From Hanleya hanleyi (Eukaryota > Mollusca > Polyplacophora > Lepidopleurida > Hanleyidae), in the NCBI GenBank assembly GCA_036873755.1, contig JAVTVY010018755.1, positions 1-64,000 on the forward strand: a stretch of DNA of 64,000 nt, given 5' to 3'. Positions 63,101 to 64,000 of the stretch are shown one piece after another (position 1 is the stretch's first letter; each line of letters begins with the position of its first letter). A program made the position numbers and the translations under genes. Below the pieces are notes generated by a model. That model was not told the origin of the DNA. It searched no databases and saw only the letters and a program-made list of their open reading frames with translations.

Positions 63101-63183
63101 CCGCCTCCCTTGATCACAGGGACGCCAACGCTTCAATCATGAAATTTCTTACAGATTTTATTAAATGTTCACGAGAGAAAGAG
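18056..63183 (+). CDS. TNPO3: TNPO3 (transportin-3), 24 coding exons in window, 3' end outside
   Basis: The joined exons (listed individually) give 2430 nt, 810 uninterrupted codons, co-linear with human TNPO3 (923 aa) from residue 1 to about residue 823. The start [18 protein letters not shown] lies in a good context (TTCACCATGG). Conserved landmarks include [13 protein letters not shown] [33 protein letters not shown], the C-terminal arginine-rich helix [34 protein letters not shown] and LDHRDAN. The family is an importin-beta superfamily solenoid of HEAT repeats. It binds RanGTP and carries phosphorylated SR-rich splicing factors into the nucleus, and the R-helix contacts the phosphorylated RS domain; its four arginines are present here. 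The gene is intact where visible. Its oddity is two minisatellites that amplify the ends of exons 21 and 22. Identification is from recall of the family. Confidence 0.96.
18698..18831 (+). repeat. Tandem duplication, 67 bp x 2
   Basis: The block beginning gattagctgtacatgagccg is repeated immediately at 18765 with three to four differences. It lies in TNPO3 intron 1, about 0.6 kb from the start codon. Confidence 0.9.
19193..19930 (+). repeat. Hairpin-headed tandem repeat with GGTCAnnnTGACC palindromes
   Basis: A short hairpin (cgcccgccaaaaaggcggacg) is followed by about five units of roughly 105-115 bp from 19236. Units start at or near GGTCACTGTGACC (19341, 19554) or close variants (19448, 19667), then contain atgaaattgttaaaaat and ttaaggg words. 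The palindrome equals the core of an oestrogen-type nuclear receptor element. It is preceded by AGGTCA half-sites. This is an interspersed element in TNPO3 intron 1; no function is shown. Confidence 0.75.
21060..21135 (+). repeat. tRNA-derived SINE head or tRNA relic (Leu/Ser-like)
   Basis: An A-box-like gagtggtctaaggtg and a B-box-like gagttcgagcccc lie at tRNA spacing. Sequence continues beyond without a CCA end or a clean acceptor stem. This fits a tRNA-derived SINE better than a functional tRNA. Confidence 0.5.
22130..22190 (+). repeat. tRNA-like fragment with B box
   Basis: A perfect B box, GGTTCGAATCC, lies in ttggttcgaatcccgcacgg, preceded by a weak A-box-like tggcgattaggtg. No complete cloverleaf is evident. 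It is probably a SINE relic. Confidence 0.4.
23672..24241. mobile_element. Foldback/TIR element, ~570 bp
   Basis: The ends tggtgtttatagttagtaat and attt-actataaacacca are inverted repeats that continue through ttgttgacaac and the motif acgatcat/atgatcgt. An inner inverted pair (aaagtttgaacaacaac / gttcaaact) follows. No clear target duplication was found. A 118-codon minus-strand frame inside is unrecognised. Confidence 0.65.
25503..25592 (+). CDS. TNPO3: TNPO3 exon 2
   Basis: 30 codons, [19 protein letters not shown] then [11 protein letters not shown]. The acceptor is TTCCAG and the donor GTTAGT, phase 0. Intron 1, of 7.3 kb, precedes it. Confidence 0.96.
25843..25884 (+). CDS. TNPO3: TNPO3 exon 3 (small)
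   Basis: 14 codons, [14 protein letters not shown], between TTATCAG and GTGAGT, phase 0. Human has the matching YELPTDSH. It is too short for ORF calling and was recognised by homology and splice sites. Confidence 0.93.
26266..28452. mobile_element. TIR element with tandem core
   Basis: The left terminus ttgaacctgggacgaatatt then aaagggatatgaaac is mirrored at the right by gtttcatatccctctatac then tcgtcccagattgaac. This is about 35 bp of imperfect inverted repeat. The interior holds GC-rich arms (cgagctcgcgttgaacg), a hairpin ctcgggcagattctgcccgag at 26892-26912, ccgt repeats and a tandem core. No transposase was recognised. It may be a nested composite. Confidence 0.6.
26960..27885 (+). repeat. 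Six ~160-bp tandem units
   Basis: The word ccttgtaaacacattatctc recurs at about 26968, 27127, 27288, 27442, 27601 and 27759. Each is followed by gaaacttcatacagttgttt and tcaggagttatgcccctt. Similarity between units is high. Confidence 0.9.
28612..28683 (+). CDS. TNPO3: TNPO3 exon 4
   Basis: 24 codons, [19 protein letters not shown] then VIVTQ. The acceptor is TGTTTCAG and the donor GTTAGT, phase 0. Human reads SLRDSLLTH...SPVIVTQ. Confidence 0.96.
28994..29067 (+). CDS. TNPO3: TNPO3 exon 5
   Basis: 74 nt, [20 protein letters not shown] then DLIQ plus AA. The acceptor is TTTCCAG and the donor GTAAGC, ending in phase 2. [10 protein letters not shown] is strongly conserved in importins of this type. 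Confidence 0.96.
29359..29422 (+). CDS. TNPO3: TNPO3 exon 6
   Basis: 64 nt completing K then [19 protein letters not shown] and EE. The acceptor is TTTTTCAG and the donor GTAACC, ending in phase 0. Human LPFLLEILTVLPEE is nearly identical. Confidence 0.96.
29855..29947 (+). CDS. TNPO3: TNPO3 exon 7
   Basis: 31 codons, [20 protein letters not shown] then [11 protein letters not shown]. The acceptor is AATTGTAG. The donor GTCAGT departs from consensus at +3 and may be weak. Confidence 0.93.
30879..32090 (+). mobile_element. Hairpin-headed element with CCGT microsatellite and ~158-bp tandem core
   Basis: A short hairpin (ctccgccacgaagtggtgggag) is followed by a CCGT-rich microsatellite (30918-30994). 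Six units follow, marked by acatcttgtgaacgcgatat (30994, 31153 and onward) and ccaagatggccgccat. The end contains ggcggaggacctgc. The architecture is like pearl/Helentron-type elements. Positioned in TNPO3 intron 7. Confidence 0.65.
32834..34929. mobile_element. CAGGG-terminus transposon, 5-bp TSD (copy 2)
   Basis: The ends CAGGGTTTCATACACGTC and GACTTCTATGAAACCCTG on the right-hand side are flanked by CACCA at 32829-32833 and 34930-34934. It is related to the 2991-4446 copy through the termini and ACTCAAT-rich subterminal DNA. It contains a 101-codon minus-strand frame (33486-33791) of unknown identity. Confidence 0.85.
34987..35121 (+). CDS. TNPO3: TNPO3 exon 8
   Basis: 45 codons, [20 protein letters not shown] then [10 protein letters not shown] and MAPFQAL. 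The acceptor is TTTTACAG and the donor GTAAAT, phase 0. A CAGGG-type transposon ends only 57 bp upstream (34929), so the branch-point region of this intron was rebuilt by the insertion. Confidence 0.96.
35430..35890 (+). repeat. Two copies of a ~210-bp dispersed repeat
   Basis: Words such as gaataacgtca(a/c)agga, ccagttgaaatcctgcc and aaaaatcaccagaaattttc occur twice here, from about 35437 and 35650. They occur once inside the 2991-4446 transposon (about 3700-3960). A small hairpin, acctgcggcacgcaggt, lies upstream near 35203. Confidence 0.75.
35891..38522 (+). other. TNPO3 intron 8, remainder
   Basis: No exon was recognised. The most distinctive part is the AGTACTG/CAGTAAC-rich stretch at about 37910-38235, described separately. 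Confidence 0.4.
37910..38235. repeat. Self-complementary AGTACTG / GTAACTG-rich block
   Basis: More than a dozen interleaved copies of cagtactg, cagtaccc-like and gtaactga words in both orientations form a degenerate, highly self-complementary tract. The flanks (ttttcacatgttggtacc left; ttgcctgtgtagg right) are only weakly mirrored. The class is unknown. Confidence 0.6.
38523..38597 (+). CDS. TNPO3: TNPO3 exon 9
   Basis: 25 codons, [20 protein letters not shown] then LYCAE. The acceptor is CTTGTAG and the donor GTAAGG, phase 0. Human LHEAASDCVCSALYA matches. Confidence 0.95.
39228..39328 (+). CDS. TNPO3: TNPO3 exon 10
   Basis: 101 nt, [20 protein letters not shown] then [13 protein letters not shown]. 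The acceptor is ATTGTAG and the donor GTAAGT, ending in phase 2. Confidence 0.95.
40216..40291 (+). CDS. TNPO3: TNPO3 exon 11
   Basis: 76 nt completing K then [20 protein letters not shown] and STPRQ. The acceptor is ATTACAG and the donor GTTAGT. Human [11 protein letters not shown] matches. Confidence 0.95.
40559..40621 (+). CDS. TNPO3: TNPO3 exon 12
   Basis: 21 codons, [20 protein letters not shown] then E. The acceptor is TTAACAG and the donor GTGAAG, phase 0. Confidence 0.95.
41088..41234 (+). CDS. TNPO3: TNPO3 exon 13
   Basis: 49 codons, [20 protein letters not shown] through [19 protein letters not shown]. The acceptor is GTTTTCAG and the donor GTAAGT, phase 0. Confidence 0.97.
41652..42824. 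mobile_element. CAGGG-terminus transposon, 5-bp TSD (copy 3)
   Basis: The left end CAGGGTGCGAAATGTT and the right end AACATTTCATGCCCTG form a 16-bp imperfect inverted repeat. They are flanked by ATACA at 41647-41651 and 42825-42829. The 1.17-kb interior has no recognisable transposase. It lies in TNPO3 intron 13. Confidence 0.85.
43619..43726 (+). CDS. TNPO3: TNPO3 exon 14
   Basis: 36 codons, [20 protein letters not shown] then [16 protein letters not shown]. The acceptor is TCTCCAG and the donor GTTAGT, phase 0. Confidence 0.96.
43770..43896. repeat. Intronic hairpin, ~125 nt, with perfect 19-bp core stem
   Basis: aatcctccattgagatcct and aggatctcaatggaggatt pair perfectly around a 5-nt loop. 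An outer stem acctgctattgt / acaatagcaggt (43789-43800 / 43862-43873) and an imperfect extension (aatttattatcaaatc against gatttgagcaataaatt) continue it. It could be a mini foldback element or a source of small RNA. It lies in TNPO3 intron 14, 44 bp after the exon. Confidence 0.8.
44339..44430 (+). CDS. TNPO3: TNPO3 exon 15
   Basis: 92 nt, [20 protein letters not shown] then [10 protein letters not shown] plus CC. The acceptor is CTTTCAG and the donor GTAAGA, ending in phase 2. A transposon begins 41 bp into the next intron (44471). Confidence 0.95.
44471..46763. mobile_element. TIR element with 6-bp TSD, second family member inverted at 5690
   Basis: The left end CATGGTTCGCACGGGTCCTT and the right end mirror CAGGGTTCGCACGCC are flanked by TTTTGG on both sides (44465-44470, 46764-46769). 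Subterminal DNA repeats ccttgaaagt words at both ends. The middle is shared with 5690-7086. No transposase was recognised. It sits 41 bp downstream of TNPO3 exon 15. Confidence 0.8.
47463..47952. mobile_element. 490-bp MITE with TTAA duplication
   Basis: The ends AGGTGAACTGCAAAGGTTTT and the mirror AAAACCTTTGCATTTCACCT are flanked by TTAA on both sides. Inner inverted pairs (gacgtcacatcagacca / tggtctgacgtgacgtc) make it a foldback. A TTAA target fits piggyBac or Kolobok. It lies 96 bp before TNPO3 exon 16. Confidence 0.85.
48049..48188 (+). CDS. TNPO3: TNPO3 exon 16
   Basis: 140 nt, [20 protein letters not shown], then [20 protein letters not shown] and DHHQLVL. The acceptor is GTTTTCAG and the donor GTAGGC, ending in phase 1. 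Confidence 0.96.
48342..48379 (+). repeat. 19-bp tandem duplication
   Basis: ctcagcccagctagcactt is repeated exactly in tandem. It is a minor intronic duplication in TNPO3 intron 16. Confidence 0.95.
48473..48658 (-). other. Unidentified protein-like minus-strand frame in TNPO3 intron 16
   Basis: The frame reads [19 protein letters not shown], then [20 protein letters not shown], then a stop. The composition is protein-like, but upstream it meets a stop and no convincing acceptor was found. It could be the end of a transposon gene or a retrotransposed fragment. I do not recognise it. Confidence 0.25.
48909..49100 (+). CDS. TNPO3: TNPO3 exon 17
   Basis: 192 nt, [20 protein letters not shown] through [18 protein letters not shown] and [10 protein letters not shown]. 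The acceptor is TTGTTGTAG and the donor GTAAAC, ending in phase 1. Confidence 0.96.
49354..49445 (+). CDS. TNPO3: TNPO3 exon 18
   Basis: 92 nt, [20 protein letters not shown] then [10 protein letters not shown]. The acceptor is CTATCCAG and the donor GTAGGT, ending in phase 0. Confidence 0.95.
49714..49799 (+). CDS. TNPO3: TNPO3 exon 19
   Basis: 86 nt, [20 protein letters not shown] then LDRLAAIF plus AG. The acceptor is ATTTCAG and the donor GTACAT, ending in phase 2. Human DPTVFLDRLAVIF matches. Confidence 0.95.
49946..50006 (+). CDS. TNPO3: TNPO3 exon 20
   Basis: 61 nt completing R then [20 protein letters not shown]. The acceptor is TATTACAG and the donor GTAAGT, ending in phase 0. Confidence 0.95.
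50163..51055 (+). mobile_element. Probable hAT-type element fragment in TNPO3 intron 20
   Basis: The candidate ends CAGTCCAGCC and GGCTGTACTG form a 10-bp inverted repeat with one mismatch. I found no matching target duplication. It begins with a gtcctttggacggccc hairpin and contains a transposase-like N-terminal frame (50558-50950). Confidence 0.45.
50558..50950 (+). pseudogene. hAT transposase/ZNF862-like N-terminal fragment
   Basis: The frame contains [10 protein letters not shown], an acidic [11 protein letters not shown] stretch, and [20 protein letters not shown] followed by SC. This recalls the N-terminal TTF/BED-type region of hAT-derived proteins (pattern F..(E/K)(W/C)L..YPW....GM.C). 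No downstream catalytic part is present, and the frame stops at 50950. It is probably a single exon or remnant of the transposon around it. Confidence 0.4.
51535..51813 (+). mobile_element. SINE, copy 1, with 9-bp target duplication
   Basis: A block from near attttgctgagaagcaacag to ttgaaagcgacgttaac and ttctattcactcac is flanked by TGGTTGGCC at 51526-51534 and 51814-51822. The 3' tail resembles that of mollusc SINEs. A second copy is at 63338. Confidence 0.65.
51982..52122 (+). CDS. TNPO3: TNPO3 exon 21 (arginine-rich cargo-binding helix)
   Basis: 47 codons, [20 protein letters not shown], then [20 protein letters not shown] and LTPLVTQ. The acceptor is TTTTCCAG. This exon holds the R-helix that binds phosphorylated RS domains; the spaced arginines are intact. 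Its last 24 nt (TTATTAACACCCCTAGTTAC then ACAG) and the GTGGGT donor form the first unit of a 36-donor tandem array that continues through the intron. Confidence 0.96.
52099..53345 (+). repeat. Minisatellite made of the exon 21 end plus its 5' splice site (35-bp unit, 36 donors)
   Basis: The unit is the last 24 nt of exon 21 (ttattaacacccctagttac then acag) plus gtgggtacacg from the intron. From the first donor GT (52123) to the last (53335) is 1212 bp. That equals 34 full units and one 22-bp truncated unit, so there are 36 donor copies. Nearly all read CAG|GTGGGT; the last reads CAG|GTGAGT. Units near the 3' end carry cccttag instead of cccctag. Use of any later donor would add CAG GTG GGT ACA CGT TAT TAA, a stop. 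Confidence 0.97.
56092..56131. repeat. 40-bp palindrome
   Basis: gccagtgtatcaatcg and cgatcgatacactggc are mirrored with one mismatch around an 8-nt centre (ataggtta). It is an isolated hairpin in the intron. Confidence 0.8.
56700..57020 (-). repeat. tRNA-derived SINE relics, two copies, antisense
   Basis: On the minus strand two segments show tRNA-like order. One contains tagcttagtcagtaaggcac. The other contains ggcttagccagtagggcgct then ggtctccaaacc and a degraded B box (cagattgagtcctg). The second has a CCA anticodon-like loop. They are too degraded to be working tRNA genes. Confidence 0.5.
57153..57269 (+). CDS. TNPO3: TNPO3 exon 22
   Basis: 39 codons, [20 protein letters not shown], then [19 protein letters not shown]. 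The acceptor is TCTCCCAG and the donor GTAAAA, phase 0. Its last 39 nt (from gatcagggctg) plus 23 nt of intron form the first unit of the 62-bp array that fills the start of intron 22. Confidence 0.96.
57231..59460 (+). repeat. Minisatellite made of the exon 22 end plus its 5' splice site (62-bp unit, 36 copies)
   Basis: Each unit has 39 nt of exon 22 (from gatcagggctgtattactgg to gttacag) followed by gtaaaactcacacattcttc and act. The start-to-start distance from unit 1 (57231) to unit 36 (59399) is 2168 bp: 35 x 62 less a net 2-bp indel. Nearly every unit keeps ACAG|GTAAAA (unit 36 reads TATG|GGTAAA). Each unit also carries TTCACTGATCAG|GG, an acceptor-like sequence, 33 nt upstream of its donor. 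The frame read through the first donor stops at TAG within the next unit. Confidence 0.97.
59610..62262 (-). mobile_element. Helentron-like element with satellite core, inverted copy 2
   Basis: This is the reverse complement of the 9054-11880 element. The hairpin end is partly lost (tttagcccaccattgtgggg at 59618), then comes a ~160-bp tandem core (59630-61400) and the ~0.9-kb single-copy head, down to tcctgaaggatctc mirrored near 62255. The 5' boundary agrees with copy 1. It occupies most of the rest of TNPO3 intron 22, ending about 160 bp before exon 23. Confidence 0.75.
59630..61400 (-). repeat. ~160-bp satellite core, inverted relative to 9957-11810
   Basis: About eleven units carry ggtctagttgtgcaagatac, ccaatatggccaccaggc and tttctcaggaactactgcat. 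They are the reverse complement of the first array, with units 85-95% alike by eye. Confidence 0.9.
62420..62514 (+). CDS. TNPO3: TNPO3 exon 23
   Basis: 95 nt, [20 protein letters not shown] then [11 protein letters not shown] plus CG. The acceptor is ATTACAG and the donor GTAGGT, ending in phase 2. Human [12 protein letters not shown] matches. Confidence 0.96.
63027..63183 (+). CDS. TNPO3: TNPO3 exon 24 (last in window)
   Basis: 157 nt completing R then [20 protein letters not shown], then [20 protein letters not shown] and [12 protein letters not shown]. The acceptor CCCCTAAG is purine-interrupted. The donor is GTAGGT, phase 0. About 100 further codons are expected beyond 64000. Confidence 0.95.
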
Positions 63184-63337
63184 GTAGGTGTTGCTAATGG
63201 CTGACTTTACATGAATTATTTATGAAACAAATATGAACTCGATAATCACTTGTGAGGACGGTTTGGGCAAAGCTTTGCATTGAATACAGTCTATGTATTG
63301 AATACCTTTCCTAACTGCTACTGTTCCTGTTGCTTCA

Positions 63338-63590
63338 ATGCATTTTGCTGAGAAGCAACAGGAACTTGATAATGTGATGTCTAGCACTGTAATATCACTT
63401 GTCTTTATTGCATCATGTAAGCGTCCTGTCTGTGTCTTGTGTGCTGTCCTCAGTGTTTTATAGGGTGGATGGAGGGTTTTCTTCTTTGAAGTAGCAGGAA
63501 CACAACTGGGCTGGGTGGTGCTTAGTTGGTTCGTCACGATGTGCCTGAGATATTGTTGAAAGCGACGTTAAATTTTATTCACTCACCCCT
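63338..63590 (+). mobile_element. SINE, copy 2
   Basis: It shares attttgctgagaagcaacag through gatattgttgaaagcgacgt with the copy at 51535, but lacks an internal segment of about 25 bp. It lies in the intron after TNPO3 exon 24. Confidence 0.65.
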
Positions 63591-64000
63591 GCTACTATAT
63601 GTCAGGCCTATGGCAGCTACTTATGGCAAAGTACTTTGGATTGTACATTCTCCTTTTCCTCTTGATATTTCTTCTCTAGTTAACTTCTGATTGGCTAACA
63701 TATTTCTCACAGATTTCTTTCGGACAGGTCAGAACAGTTCAGAACAATTTTGGGTTCAGTACAGTTTTTTTGAAAAACCCTAATATGACCTGAAACCGAA
63801 TGTTACCTGGAACCGAATGTGACCAAATAGGGTATCTTAACTCCCATGGGGAGCTGTCAGATTGTTTTGGTTGGAAAGTCATGAAATAGCTATGGCATCC
63901 ATTAGAGTGACTTGAACAAAACTAAGTTCAAAAAGGGTATATAATGCCTGCTGGGGGCCAGAAACATATCTGGTCTTTGAAGTGTTATCTACATGGTCAT
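63591..64000 (+). other. TNPO3 intron after exon 24, to window end
   Basis: No further exon of TNPO3 was recognised here. A doubled tgacctgaaaccgaatg / tacctggaaccgaatgtgac phrase near 63787 is the only visible repetition. Confidence 0.4.

Overview
This is nuclear DNA of a bilaterian invertebrate, with split genes, GT-AG introns and no bacterial-type gene organisation. The repeat content suggests a lophotrochozoan, most likely a mollusc: tandem cores of about 160 bp with CCGT/ACGG microsatellites and hairpin ends recall bivalve 'pearl'/Helentron-type elements, and a SINE ends in a 'gaaatattgttgaaagcgac' tail. The species cannot be fixed from the sequence.

Two conserved genes account for nearly all real coding sequence. 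WASHC3 (CCDC53, a subunit of the endosomal WASH complex) lies on the minus strand. All six coding exons run from the ATG at 17598 down to the stop at 1498 and encode 203 aa. TNPO3 (transportin-3, the importin-beta-family receptor that carries SR splicing factors into the nucleus) lies on the plus strand. It starts at 18056, and 24 coding exons (2430 nt, 810 codons, reading frame intact across every junction) reach 63183. The last roughly 100 codons lie beyond the window. The start codons are 457 bp apart, so the pair is head-to-head around a probable bidirectional promoter. Most ORFs of 60-150 codons elsewhere are chance frames inside introns or repeats.

The introns are crowded with mobile elements. 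They hold a family with CAGGG termini and 5-bp target duplications (2991, 32834, 41652); a related element with a 6-bp duplication (44471); foldback elements (13256, 16919, 23672); TIR elements (5284, 26266, 47463); two inverted copies of a Helentron-like element with a satellite core (9054 and 59610); further hairpin-headed tandem repeats (19193, 26890, 30879); SINEs; and a hAT-derived fragment.

The most unusual structure is in TNPO3. Introns 21 and 22 each begin with a minisatellite whose repeat unit is the end of the preceding exon plus its 5' splice site. By my count each array carries 36 copies of the splice-donor segment (35-bp units at 52099-53345, 62-bp units at 57231-59460). Only the first donor of each array gives an open reading frame; reading past it reaches a stop inside the unit. 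In the second array every unit also contains an acceptor-like CAG, so it defines a 33-nt, in-frame, potentially spliceable cassette. TNPO3 imports the SR proteins that help select 5' splice sites, so donor arrays in its own gene raise the possibility of a splicing-based feedback. That last step is hypothesis only.
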